Below, piece by piece: positions 25,011 through 33,578 of a stretch of DNA of 64,000 nucleotides (the first letter of the stretch is position 1; each line of letters starts with the position of its first letter). The notes beneath the pieces were generated by a model. It saw only the letters and a program-made list of their open reading frames with translations, was not told the DNA's origin and searched no databases. The translations under genes and the position numbers were made by a program. Location of the stretch: assembly GCF_013407595.1 (NCBI RefSeq), contig NZ_JABEKX010000002.1, forward strand, positions 907,723-971,722, in the 5' to 3' direction. The DNA comes from Lacticaseibacillus absianus. GTDB lineage: Bacteria; Bacillota; Bacilli; Lactobacillales; Lactobacillaceae.

Positions 25011-27401
25011 TTGAAACTCAACCAATTCGCGCGTCTGACCCCAGACCATGCGACTCAAGTCCAGGAGCTGGCCAAGCTCGGCTTCACCACCGATCCGACG
25101 CTCGACCTCACAACGCTGGTCCGCACCAACCTCCCCTTGCTGTTCCCAGAAGCTTACTCCCCGACCGCCAAGCAGCAGGCGCTGGCCAACGTCGCGATCG
25201 ACGCCCACCGGACCTTGGTCGACCTGACCCAAGCAGAAGTGACACACATTTCACGAGTCGAGTTCTACGCGGCCGTCCTGCAGCTACTGGGCTTTGAGCC
25301 GTTCACAGATTATCCGCTAGACGACCCGCTGGCGTTCATGGCGCAGACGCAACTGCCGACGATCGCCGAGGATATCGATACGCCGGCGGCCTTCCTTGAC
25401 GCGCTATACTTGCTGCTGACAACGCGGACAAAGCACCTCGTCAACTACCTCGACGCCTTGGCCACCCGTGGTTTTTTCAAGGACTTTCAAGGTGACACAC
25501 CGCGCTACCTGTTCTTCAACGGCAAGGCCCAAAACGTCTTCGACGCCCGGCAGCTGCACCGCGAAGTCGTCTGGATCGAATCCGACCTCGATACCGACCA
25601 TGACGGGCAGCGCGACCTCCTGGAGGCGACGATCTTCCGGCCGCTGGAGACCGATCACGGGCTGAAGATGCCGGTCTTATTCACCGCCAATCCCTATTTC
25701 CACGGCACGAACGATGTCGACTGGATCACCCATGAGCCAAGCACGCGCGTGGCCGTCAAGACGCACTCGCGCACCAAGACGGAGGTCACCGCGGCCCCCG
25801 CGACGCCACCTGTACTGCCGCACCACCCGGTCAACGGCGAAGCGCGCGAGGCGGAGGTCTACGCGGATGAAAACGGGATCTACGCGCTGAACGACTATTT
25901 TCTCGGCCGCGGCTTCGTCACGGTCTACTCGGCCGGCGTCGGCACACGCGGGTCTGATGGCGTGCGCTCGACAGGCGGTCAAAGCGAGACGGACAGTGCC
26001 GTCGCGGTGATCGAATGGCTGACCGGCGCCCGGCGCGCCTTCACCAACCGCACAGATGGCATCGAGATCAAAGCATGGTGGTGTAACGGCAAGGTCGCCA
26101 TGACCGGTAAGTCCTATCTTGGCACACTGGCGATCGCCGCGGCGACCAGCGGCGTCGCCGGGCTCAAGACCGTGATCTCGGAATCCGCCATCTCGAGTTG
26201 GTACGACTACTACCGTGAGAACGGCCTGGTGGTCGCCCCGGGTGGGTTCCAAGGCGAGGACGCCGATGTGCTCGCAGTCGACACTTACTCACGCCAAAAG
26301 ACCACCGGCGACTTCTTGCGGATGAAGCCGACATGGGATCAGGCGCTAGCGGCGATCACCGCCGCACAGGACCGCGAGACCGGCGACTACACCGCGTGGT
26401 GGGATGCGCGCAACTACCGCAACCACCTCGCCAACATCACCTGCGACATCGTCTCCACACACGGACTCAACGACTGGAACGTCAAACCCAAGAACGTGAT
26501 CAAGCTCTGGGAAGGCTTACGCGCACTCCCGATCCACAAGAAGCTGTTCCTTCACCAGGGCCAGCACGTCTACGTGAACAACGTTTTATCCCTGGACTTC
26601 ACCGACATGATGAACCTCTGGTTATCCTACGAACTGTTAGACGTTGACAACGGCGCCCCAGATCAGCTGCCGAACGTCACCGTGCAGGACAACGTTGAAC
26701 CGGAGACCTGGCACACCTACTCAGACTTCGGCCGCGATGATGACGCACACCAGCAGCAGCGCGTGAACCTAGCGACCGGCACCACGCACACGCGGGCTAG
26801 CTTCGCCGACAACGCAACGGCGACCTTCAGCGCCCACCACGAGACTTCTGACACCTACGAGTTAGAGATTGTCAAGCCGGACAGCCTGTACAATGAAGAC
26901 CGCCTGTGGCTCGACCTCCCGGCATTCGACCACCAGGTCACACTGGAAGGCACACCGAGCGTGCATCTGCGGCTGTGGATCGACGCCCCGACTGCGATCC
27001 TGAGCGTTCGCCTCGTCGATGTCGGGCCGGCTCAGCGCTTCGGGCCGGTGGCGAAGACGGTCGAGGCCGCCGGCTACCCGCTTGGCTTCGACTACAAGAC
27101 GACGACCATCCTTGAGTTCGCTAAGGCTGCGCCGACGGCCAGCAAGCTGATCACCTTCGGTCACGTCAACGTGCAGAACCAGAAGAATGCTTACGAAAAC
27201 GTGCCCGTCACGCCGGGTGAACCCTTCACCCTCGACTTCGAGCTTCAGCCGACCCACCTGACCCTACCAGCCGATCGCCACCTGGCACTGATCATTCATG
27301 GCGCAGACATGGCGCAAACGCACCGCCCGACCGCCGTCACGAATTACCACTTAGACCTCGAAGCGAGCACCCTGACCCTGCCATTGCGCCTCAAAGCCTG
27401 A
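25011..27401 (+). CDS. pepX: Xaa-Pro dipeptidyl-peptidase PepX
   Basis: 796-residue S15-family peptidase that releases X-Pro dipeptides, central to casein-peptide use in lactic acid bacteria. Helical N-terminal dimerisation domain (1-150), alpha/beta-hydrolase core with the nucleophile motif GKSYLG (about residue 365), the Asp and His regions (THGLNDWNVKP and HQGQH) and a C-terminal jelly-roll domain. Start is TTG 25011-25013 after GAGGGACCGAT. Cytoplasmic. Full length. Confidence 0.97.
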   Translation: MKLNQFARLTPDHATQVQELAKLGFTTDPTLDLTTLVRTNLPLLFPEAYSPTAKQQALANVAIDAHRTLVDLTQAEVTHISRVEFYAAVLQLLGFEPFTDYPLDDPLAFMAQTQLPTIAEDIDTPAAFLDALYLLLTTRTKHLVNYLDALATRGFFKDFQGDTPRYLFFNGKAQNVFDARQLHREVVWIESDLDTDHDGQRDLLEATIFRPLETDHGLKMPVLFTANPYFHGTNDVDWITHEPSTRVAVKTHSRTKTEVTAAPATPPVLPHHPVNGEAREAEVYADENGIYALNDYFLGRGFVTVYSAGVGTRGSDGVRSTGGQSETDSAVAVIEWLTGARRAFTNRTDGIEIKAWWCNGKVAMTGKSYLGTLAIAAATSGVAGLKTVISESAISSWYDYYRENGLVVAPGGFQGEDADVLAVDTYSRQKTTGDFLRMKPTWDQALAAITAAQDRETGDYTAWWDARNYRNHLANITCDIVSTHGLNDWNVKPKNVIKLWEGLRALPIHKKLFLHQGQHVYVNNVLSLDFTDMMNLWLSYELLDVDNGAPDQLPNVTVQDNVEPETWHTYSDFGRDDDAHQQQRVNLATGTTHTRASFADNATATFSAHHETSDTYELEIVKPDSLYNEDRLWLDLPAFDHQVTLEGTPSVHLRLWIDAPTAILSVRLVDVGPAQRFGPVAKTVEAAGYPLGFDYKTTTILEFAKAAPTASKLITFGHVNVQNQKNAYENVPVTPGEPFTLDFELQPTHLTLPADRHLALIIHGADMAQTHRPTAVTNYHLDLEASTLTLPLRLKA

Positions 27402-27407
27402 GCATGA

Positions 27408-27460
27408 CAAGAAGCGGCTGTTGCCACCGGAACTTGACCGGAGGCAACAGCCGCTTCTTG
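27408..27460. terminator. Long bidirectional hairpin between pepX and rbsK
   Basis: 18-bp perfect stem (27408-27425 with 27443-27460) and a nested CCGG/CCGG in the 17-nt loop. No long T tract on either side. It sits between convergent pepX and rbsK and probably stops both. Confidence 0.75.
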
Positions 27461-27477
27461 TCTGGCCGACGATCGCT

Positions 27478-28410
27478 TCAAGCGTCGTCAGTCTTGCTCG
27501 CCGCCTGGATCTCGCGGGCGTATGGGATCGCCGGCTGGGCGCCGAAGCGCTGGACCGTTAGAGACGACGCGCGGTTGGCGTAGGTGATCGCCGCTTCAAG
27601 GTTGCTGAAGTCCGGGGCCAGCACGCTACTCATCGCCCCGATGAACGTGTCCCCTGCGGCGGTCGTATCCACGGCCTTGACCGGGAACGCCGGGACGATT
27701 CCGTGTCGCCCAGCGACATCATAATACGCGCCGTGGGCGCCAACGGTGATGATCACTGCGGCGATCCCCAACGCGTGAAGCGCTGATGCGGCTGCTTGCA
27801 TGCTCGCTTCATCGGTGACCTTGATCCCCGTCAGGATCTCCGTCTCCGTCTCGTTGGGCACGATCATGTCGCTGACGCGCAGCAGGGCCGCCGGCACTTC
27901 CTTGAGCGCCGGGGCGGGGTTCAAGATCGTCTTGACCCCTGCCGCACGGGCCAGCTCGAAGGCTTTGATCGTGCTCGGCAAGCTACTTTCGAGCTGCGCG
28001 ATCACAAAGTCGCTTCCGCGGATCACCTCGGCGTGCGCAGCCACCTGGGCCGGGGTGAAGGCAGCGTTGGCCCCCGCGTGGATCATGATGCTGTTCTCCC
28101 CGTGATCATCCACGATAATGTATGCCTGACCTGTCGCCTCGCTGACGGTCACGACGCCGGTGATATCGATCGCCGCTTGCGCCAACAGCTCACGCATCGT
28201 GCGGCCGGCGTCATCCGCACCGACCGCGCCGATAAAATGCGTCTTAGCGCCGGCGCGCTTGGCCGCCACGGCCTGATTCGCCCCCTTGCCCCCGCCTGCG
28301 GAAAAAAGTGCTTGGGTGTGCATCGTCTCACCCGGCTTAGGCATCTGGGTGACCCGAATGGTCCGATCGAGATTGATGCTACCGACCACTGTGATCGTAT
28401 TCATCGTCAT
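27478..28410 (-). CDS. rbsK: Ribokinase
   Basis: 310-residue PfkB-family kinase. Motifs: VVGSINLDRTIRV at the N-terminus, GGGKGANQAVAAKRAG, and the catalytic DTTAAGDTFIGA. Phosphorylates ribose to ribose-5-phosphate. No transport genes adjacent, so it may serve nucleoside-derived ribose. Two ATGs (28410 and 28404) follow AGGAGG. The 150-nt leader holds mutually exclusive hairpins. Confidence 0.94.
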   Translation of the reverse strand: MTMNTITVVGSINLDRTIRVTQMPKPGETMHTQALFSAGGGKGANQAVAAKRAGAKTHFIGAVGADDAGRTMRELLAQAAIDITGVVTVSEATGQAYIIVDDHGENSIMIHAGANAAFTPAQVAAHAEVIRGSDFVIAQLESSLPSTIKAFELARAAGVKTILNPAPALKEVPAALLRVSDMIVPNETETEILTGIKVTDEASMQAAASALHALGIAAVIITVGAHGAYYDVAGRHGIVPAFPVKAVDTTAAGDTFIGAMSSVLAPDFSNLEAAITYANRASSLTVQRFGAQPAIPYAREIQAASKTDDA

Positions 28411-28451
28411 GTCGCCTCCTGAATAAGTCCAACGTTGTCACCGCCTGGGCT

Positions 28452-28513
28452 GTCGGCTAAGCCGACGGCCCCGACTTTGAGCGTGACTGCTGGGGCCCTC
28501 GTCGATCGGCCCC
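28452..28513 (-). other. Leader of rbsK with competing hairpins
   Basis: GTCGGC-TAA-GCCGAC (28452-28466) is a perfect stem-loop. GGGGCC at 28492-28497 can pair either with GGCCCC at 28467-28472 or with GGCCCC at 28508-28513. Three segments that pair in alternative ways are typical of attenuators, but no ligand or T tract is evident. Confidence 0.35.
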
Positions 28514-28537
28514 GGTCATATCTGTTTCCAGTGTAAC

Positions 28538-28566
28538 AAAAAAAGCGGCCGGTGACGGACGCTTTC
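28538..28566 (-). terminator. Terminator after glnA
   Basis: AAAGCGTCCG / CCGGCCGCTT stem followed by seven T residues on the minus strand. Confidence 0.88.
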
Positions 28567-28589
28567 TTTGGCTTTGGGGTTGCTGGTGA

Positions 28590-29930
28590 CTAGTAAAGCT
28601 CCAGGTACTGATCACGTTCCCATTCAGAAACGCTCTGACGGTATGCCGCCCATTCTAGGTCCTTAGAGTCTTTGAAGCTCTGGTAGAGGTGTGGTCCCAG
28701 CGCCTTTTTGACCACAGCGTCGTCTTCCAGTGCCTTGAGGGCGTTGTGCAGCGTGCTCGGTAGGTCTTGAATATGGTTAGCCTTACGCTCGGAATCCTGC
28801 ATCCGGTAGATGTTGCGATCGATCGCCTCTTCCGGCGTCAGGCGGTTTTTCACCCCGTCAAGACCGGCCTCAAGGATCGCCGCGATCGCCAGGTACGGGT
28901 TGGCCGTCGGATCGACGGAGCGCAGTTCGAGCCGCTTGGATAAGCCCTGCCCGTTCGGGACCCGCACTAGCGGGCTACGGTTGGTGCCAGACCAGGCGAT
29001 GTAGACCGGGGCCTCGAAGCCTGGGACCAGGCGTTTGTAGGAGTTCACGGTCGGGTTGTTGATGGCGGTCAACCCGCGGGCATGGCGCAGCAAGCCAGCC
29101 AAGAAGTGCAGCGCATCGTCAGACAGGCCGGATTCGGACTGTGCGTCATAGAAGACGTTGGCATCGTCTGAGAACAGGCTCATGTTGATGTGCATGCCGC
29201 TCCCGTTGATCCCGTGCAGCGGCTTGGGCATGAAGGTCGCATACAACCCATGCTTGCGTGCGATCGTCTTGACCACCAGCTTGAAAGTCTGAATGTTATC
29301 GGCCGCCGTCAGGGCATCAGCGTACTTGAAGTCGATCTCGTGCTGACCCGGGGCGACTTCATGGTGTGAGGCTTCGACTTCAAAGCCCATTTTTTCAAGC
29401 TCAAGCACGATGTCACGCCGGCAGTTCTCCCCCATGTCCAGCGGCGCAAAATCAAAGTAAGACCCCTTGTCATTCAGCTGCATCGATGGCTCGCCCTTCT
29501 CGTCCAGCTTGAACAAGAAGAATTCTGGCTCTGGGCCGATGTTGAACGCAGAATACCCGGCGTCTTTCATCTCCGCCACGATCCGGATCAAGTTGTTCCG
29601 CGGATCCCCAGCAAATGGTCGGCCGTCCGGCTCGTGCACGCTGCAGATCAAGCGCGCGATCTTCCCGTGATCGTTCTCCCACGGGAACAGCAGCCAGGTG
29701 TTCAAATCCGGATAGAGCATCATGTCGCTCTCCTCGATCCGCACGAAGCCATCGATCGAGCTCCCATCGAACGTCATCTTGTTGGCGAGCACCTTGTCGA
29801 GTTGGGATACCGGCACCTCGACGTTCTTGATGATCCCGTTGATGTCAGTGAACATCAGGCGGAGAAACTGGACGTTTTCTTCCTTCACGCTGGTCCGGAT
29901 CATGTCAGCCGTGATCTGTTTTTTTGCCAT
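28590..29930 (-). CDS. glnA: Glutamine synthetase type I
   Basis: 446 residues, GSI-alpha size. Beta-grasp N-terminal domain, catalytic segments [51 protein letters not shown] and the Arg/Pro loop NRSPLVRVP. No adenylylation tail, as in Firmicutes, where GlnR senses the feedback-inhibited enzyme. Start taken at ATG 29928-29930; a TTG two codons upstream is better spaced to AAGGAG. Follows glnR. Confidence 0.97.
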   Translation of the reverse strand: MAKKQITADMIRTSVKEENVQFLRLMFTDINGIIKNVEVPVSQLDKVLANKMTFDGSSIDGFVRIEESDMMLYPDLNTWLLFPWENDHGKIARLICSVHEPDGRPFAGDPRNNLIRIVAEMKDAGYSAFNIGPEPEFFLFKLDEKGEPSMQLNDKGSYFDFAPLDMGENCRRDIVLELEKMGFEVEASHHEVAPGQHEIDFKYADALTAADNIQTFKLVVKTIARKHGLYATFMPKPLHGINGSGMHINMSLFSDDANVFYDAQSESGLSDDALHFLAGLLRHARGLTAINNPTVNSYKRLVPGFEAPVYIAWSGTNRSPLVRVPNGQGLSKRLELRSVDPTANPYLAIAAILEAGLDGVKNRLTPEEAIDRNIYRMQDSERKANHIQDLPSTLHNALKALEDDAVVKKALGPHLYQSFKDSKDLEWAAYRQSVSEWERDQYLELY

Positions 29931-29959
29931 CTTCAATTAGACTCCTTCAATAATTGTCT

Positions 29960-30322
29960 TTAGCTGCGAAAACCAAAGCCCTGGCTCGGGATGTTGCGGT
30001 CGTTGGGGGTGAGACGCCCTTGATTCATCAATTCCGCCCGCAACATCCGCCGTACTTCCTCGTCGCTCGTCGGCCGGTGCCGCGGGTGCCGCAGTGCGCG
30101 AATGTCTGCGATCGAAAAGCCATCGGTCAGCTGCTCGCGGATCTCGATCAGGGCGTCGACATCCAATAGCGAATATAATCGGTGGTTGCCCGCACTGCGG
30201 GCCGGGTGAAGCAGGTCTTGCGCCTCGTAGTACCGGATCTGACGTGCGGTCAGGTCGGTCAGTGCCATTACTGTACCAATCGGTAGCACGGGGCGGGTGC
30301 GCAAATCGCTGATCTCGGTCAT
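29960..30322 (-). CDS. glnR: Nitrogen-metabolism repressor GlnR
   Basis: 120-residue MerR-type winged-helix protein: LPIGTVMALTDLTARQIRYYEAQDLLHPARSAGNHRLYS is the DNA-binding half (quoted in part), followed by a short tail ending QGFGFRS. Represses glnRA and other nitrogen genes when glutamine is plentiful. ATG start. Promoter and a perfect GlnR operator lie upstream, so autoregulated. Confidence 0.95.
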   Translation of the reverse strand: MTEISDLRTRPVLPIGTVMALTDLTARQIRYYEAQDLLHPARSAGNHRLYSLLDVDALIEIREQLTDGFSIADIRALRHPRHRPTSDEEVRRMLRAELMNQGRLTPNDRNIPSQGFGFRS

Positions 30323-30349
30323 GACAAGGCTCCCTTCATAACGAGCTCC

Positions 30350-30378
30350 AGTCTACCAATGCACCCATGCACTGTCAA
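30350..30378 (-). promoter_or_regulatory. Promoter of glnRA
   Basis: Perfect -35 TTGACA (30373-30378), 17-nt spacer, -10 TAGACT (30350-30355) on the minus strand. Confidence 0.85.
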
Positions 30379-30385
30379 TCGCTGA

Positions 30386-30402
30386 TGTTAGTTAATCTAA
30401 CA
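30386..30402. promoter_or_regulatory. GlnR operator
   Basis: TGTTAGTTAATCTAACA is a 17-bp dyad fitting TGTNA-N7-TNACA exactly. It is immediately upstream of the -35 of glnRA. Confidence 0.9.
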
Positions 30403-30577
30403 ATACGGCGAAAAAACTTGATCAGATGAACTGAGCGCCATTTTGAGTACTTTATCGTGCATTAGACGAACATTTCGGACTAGAGTTTGCACCTGTGCCC
30501 GGTTTTTAACCACTCCGATGCCGGCTAGCCACGCCGCCGCCGTCAACGACTAGACCAATCCGCTGACCCAGGCCATG

Positions 30578-30610
30578 AAAAAGACCCGCCCGCAAACTCG
30601 CGGTCAGGTC
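30578..30610 (-). terminator. Terminator after ynbB
   Basis: GACCGCGAGTTTGCGGGCGGGTC-type hairpin followed by TTTTTC on the minus strand. The 170 bases between it and the GlnR operator hold no ORF or motif that I can support. Confidence 0.75.
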
Positions 30611-30617
30611 AGAACGA

Positions 30618-31874
30618 TCAGTGCGCATAAAACGTCGCTTGAGCAGCGCCGATGATACCCAGCTTGATATGGGCATAGGTCAGCCCACCTTGAATGTAGA
30701 GCGTGTATGGTTCGCGCAATGGACCATCAGCGGAGAATTCCATGGTCGCACCGGAGACAAAGTTCCCGGCGGCCATGATCACTTGGTCCTCATAGCCACT
30801 CATCGCGGACGGGACAGGCGTGACGAAGGAATCGACCGGCGAGTATGCCTGCACGGCCTTGGCGAACTGAACCATGTCTGCCGGGTTGCCGAAGTTAGCG
30901 GTCTGGATCAGGTCCGTGCGCGGGGCGTCCCACTTCGGGCGGACGTCCAGCCCGAGGCGTTCGAGTAAAGCGGCCTCGAACACAGCGCCCTTGATCGCGT
31001 GACCCGTGACGCTCGGTGCAATGAAGAAGCCTTCGTACATATCCCACAGGTTGCTGCCCGTTGCCCCTTCGGCTGCCCCGATACCCGGGACCGTCATGCG
31101 GTAGCTGACCCGCTCGACCAAGTCTTTGCGCCCGACGATGTACCCGCCGGTCTTGGCGATGCCCCCGCCAGCGTTTTTGATCAGCGAGCCGGCCATCAGA
31201 TCAGCACCGACGTCCAACGGTTCGCGCGTCTCAGAGAACTCGCCATAAGCATTGTCGACGAAGATCCAGACTGTCGGCGCAACGGCGCGGACTGCCTGGA
31301 TCATCGCCTCGATCTGGGCGATCGTGAACGAGTCGCGCGTCGCATACCCGCGTGAGCGCTGGATGCAGACGACCTTCGTCTGCGCGCCGATCCGGGCCTG
31401 GATCGCGGGGAGGTCCGCGCTGCCATCCGCGTTGAGTGGGACGTAATCACAGGCGATACCGTACTCCTTCGCGCTCCCGATGCCGTTGCCGGCCATCCCT
31501 AACACCTGTTGGAGCGTGTCGTAGGGTTCACCGGTGATATAGAGGATCTCGTCGCCTGGCCGCGTCAAGCCCAGCAACGCGACCCCGATCGTGTGGGTAC
31601 CTGAGACGAACTGCGGACGCACGAGCGCGTCTTCGCCCCCGAGGACCTGCGCGTAGATCGCCTCTAGGACGTCTCGCCCCTGATCGTCGTCACCGTAACC
31701 GGTCGTCCCGCTTAGGTTGCTCTCCGCCACGTTGTGGGCGCGAAACGCCGTCAACACTTTGGCCTGATTGTCTAAGATCTGCTCGTCTAATTCAGCCAGG
31801 CGCGGCGCGATCTGCACATCCACCGCACGCACCGTCTTAACTAACTGTGGGTCAAGCCCATCTGTCCAACTCAT
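30618..31874 (-). CDS. ynbB: PLP-dependent enzyme of the YnbB/'aluminium resistance' family (methionine gamma-lyase fold)
   Basis: 418 residues, fold type I aminotransferase-like. Recognisable motifs are GTTGYGDDDQGRDVLE, the cofactor region VDNAYGEF and the PLP lysine in GSLIKNAGGGIAKTGGY. The family is named for an old aluminium-resistance observation; its true substrate is unknown, probably a sulfur amino acid. Start ATG 31872-31874 after GGAGG, overlapping the miaA stop (ATGA). miaA-ynbB next to glnRA is the Firmicutes order. Confidence 0.9.
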   Translation of the reverse strand: MSWTDGLDPQLVKTVRAVDVQIAPRLAELDEQILDNQAKVLTAFRAHNVAESNLSGTTGYGDDDQGRDVLEAIYAQVLGGEDALVRPQFVSGTHTIGVALLGLTRPGDEILYITGEPYDTLQQVLGMAGNGIGSAKEYGIACDYVPLNADGSADLPAIQARIGAQTKVVCIQRSRGYATRDSFTIAQIEAMIQAVRAVAPTVWIFVDNAYGEFSETREPLDVGADLMAGSLIKNAGGGIAKTGGYIVGRKDLVERVSYRMTVPGIGAAEGATGSNLWDMYEGFFIAPSVTGHAIKGAVFEAALLERLGLDVRPKWDAPRTDLIQTANFGNPADMVQFAKAVQAYSPVDSFVTPVPSAMSGYEDQVIMAAGNFVSGATMEFSADGPLREPYTLYIQGGLTYAHIKLGIIGAAQATFYAH

Positions 31875-32806
31875 TGGTCTCCTCCATTGTCTTCTCGCCA
31901 CGCTGTGACCAGCGCGGTGATCATTGCCATCTGTTCCGGTCGCGCCAGCAGGTCGAACCAGTGGGTCGGCATCTGGTGGCGAAAATACGTCAGCTGGCGC
32001 TTGGCGTAACGCCGCGAGTGCTGCTGGATCGCCGCAACGGCGTCCGCCAGCGGCACCTGTCCGGCTAAGTACGGGACCAGTTCCTTGTAGCCGATCGCCT
32101 TAAGCGCCTGCGCCTCGGGTCCAGCGACCGCCAGTACCCGCCGCACCTCGTCGACGAGCCCAGCGGCGATCATCTGCTCCACCCGCGCATCGATCCGGGC
32201 ATAAAGCGCGGCGCGGTCCGTCGTCAGACCCAGCACGAGGGCGTCATACGCCGGCTCGGCTGGCGGCTGGGCGGACACCAGTGTGCCGGTGGTCGCCAGC
32301 ACCTCAAGTGCACGGATCACGCGGCGCGTGTTGCCAACTGGGATCTGTGCTGCGGCGACCGGGTCTTGCGCCGCTAGTCGGGCCCAGAGCACGTCCGGCG
32401 ACTCGGTCGCGAGCGCCTGGCGCATTGCCGTGGGCGGGGCTTCGCCGCCGAGCGGCAGGCCCAGTCGCAGGGCGTTCAGGTAGAACCCCGTCCCCCCGAC
32501 CACGATCGGCAACTTGCCCCGGTGCGTGATCGCCTCGACCGCGTCACCGGCGAGTTGCTTGAAGCGTGCGACCGAAAACGGCGCATTCGGCGCCACGATG
32601 TCGATCAAGTGATGGGGCACGCCAGCCATCTCGCTGACGGTCACCTTCGCCGTGCCGATGTCCATCCCGCGGTAGATCTGGTACGCGTCGCCGTTGATCA
32701 CCTCACCGTCGAACTGCTGCGCCAGGTGGACCGCCAAGGCGCTTTTGCCCGTCGCAGTCGGTCCGCCGATCATCAAAATTTTGGATTTGGGTTCGTTCGT
32801 ATGCAT
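31871..32806 (-). CDS. miaA: tRNA dimethylallyltransferase
   Basis: 311 residues. P-loop GGPTATGKSALAVHLA, substrate motif DAYQIYRGMDIGTAK, and VGGTGFYLNAL. Adds the isopentenyl group to A37 of tRNAs reading UNN codons, using DMAPP. Ribosome site is weak (GGTGATGAA). Confidence 0.96.
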   Translation of the reverse strand: MHTNEPKSKILMIGGPTATGKSALAVHLAQQFDGEVINGDAYQIYRGMDIGTAKVTVSEMAGVPHHLIDIVAPNAPFSVARFKQLAGDAVEAITHRGKLPIVVGGTGFYLNALRLGLPLGGEAPPTAMRQALATESPDVLWARLAAQDPVAAAQIPVGNTRRVIRALEVLATTGTLVSAQPPAEPAYDALVLGLTTDRAALYARIDARVEQMIAAGLVDEVRRVLAVAGPEAQALKAIGYKELVPYLAGQVPLADAVAAIQQHSRRYAKRQLTYFRHQMPTHWFDLLARPEQMAMITALVTAWREDNGGDQ

Positions 32807-32871
32807 TTCATCACCAGCTATATAGTATACTAGAGGCAGAACTTCAATTCGACATTTCGGAGGGGATTTTC

Positions 32872-33051
32872 ATGAAGCACAAATTTTTGACTGGCTTTTT
32901 GCTCGGCACCGTTGCGACTGCAGGTGCAGTCGCCGGTAGCGTGATCGCGTTCAAGAAGACATATATCGAACCGGTTGAGACCAAGGTCGAGGAGATCAAC
33001 GACAACCGTAAGAAGGCCAACCGTAAGCGCCATGGCGCACATATGGGCTGA
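32872..33051 (+). CDS. DUF3042-family small membrane protein
   Basis: 59 residues: MKHKFLTGFLLGTVATAGAV AG... has one glycine-rich membrane segment, then FKKTYIEPVE and a basic tail ending NRKKANRKRHGAHMG. The pattern fits DUF3042, a family restricted to Lactobacillales. ATG is 7 nt after CGGAGGGG. Divergent from miaA; the palindromic AGTATACTA (32825-32833) can serve as -10 for either direction. Own terminator. Confidence 0.85.
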   Translation: MKHKFLTGFLLGTVATAGAVAGSVIAFKKTYIEPVETKVEEINDNRKKANRKRHGAHMG

Positions 33052-33058
33052 CCTCACC

Positions 33059-33084
33059 GACCGGCATCTGCCGGTCTTTTTTTT
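33059..33084 (+). terminator. Terminator of DUF3042 gene
   Basis: GACCGGC / GCCGGTC stem followed by eight T residues. Confidence 0.92.
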
Positions 33085-33089
33085 GGCGC

Positions 33090-33118
33090 AAAAACGCCGT
33101 CGCAGCCGCGACGGCGTT
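33090..33118 (-). terminator. Terminator after the rhodanese-like gene
   Basis: CGCCGTCGC / GCGACGGCG stem, then TTTTT on the minus strand. Confidence 0.88.
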
Positions 33119-33122
33119 CAGG

Positions 33123-33518
33123 TCACTTCTTCTTCGTCTTGCCCGACCAGTTGTCGTAGCCACCCTTGAGGAAATAAAGGGAGGTGAACCCGGCCTTCTT
33201 CATGCGGGTCGCTGCCCGGACAGAGAGCTGGCCCGTCAAGTCGTACATATAGACCGGCAGATCCGGCCGCAGTTCACTCATTCGGGTCTTCAAGACCGTG
33301 TACGGCAGGTTACGCGCCCCCAGCACATGGCCGGCATCGAAGTCCTTTTTCTCGCGCAGGTCGATGATCTGCGCTTTTCGCATCGTTTTTTCGAACGCTT
33401 CTGGGTCGAGCTCACCGCCCACCGACTTCAGACGTGACTTCTGAAACTGGGTGAACCCCCACGAAGCCGCCCAGAAGATCAGACCGAGACCCAAGACTAC
33501 AATCAATAATTGAATCAA
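33123..33518 (-). CDS. Membrane-anchored rhodanese-like protein (YqhL/YtwF type), catalytic Cys absent
   Basis: 131 residues. One N-terminal membrane helix (LLIVVLGLGLIFWAASWGF) and a cytoplasmic rhodanese domain (AQIIDLREKKDFDAGHVLGARNLP). The loop that normally carries the sulfur-accepting Cys reads YMYDLTGQLSVRAA, so sulfurtransferase activity is unlikely. Start is TTG, 8 nt after GGAG. Last gene of gluP-yqgQ-glk-rhodanese. Confidence 0.87.
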   Translation of the reverse strand: MIQLLIVVLGLGLIFWAASWGFTQFQKSRLKSVGGELDPEAFEKTMRKAQIIDLREKKDFDAGHVLGARNLPYTVLKTRMSELRPDLPVYMYDLTGQLSVRAATRMKKAGFTSLYFLKGGYDNWSGKTKKK

Positions 33519-33578
33519 ACCAATCGCTCCTTAACGCTGCCACCACTCCCGGTGTGCTATTGAATATTGTCTAACCGA

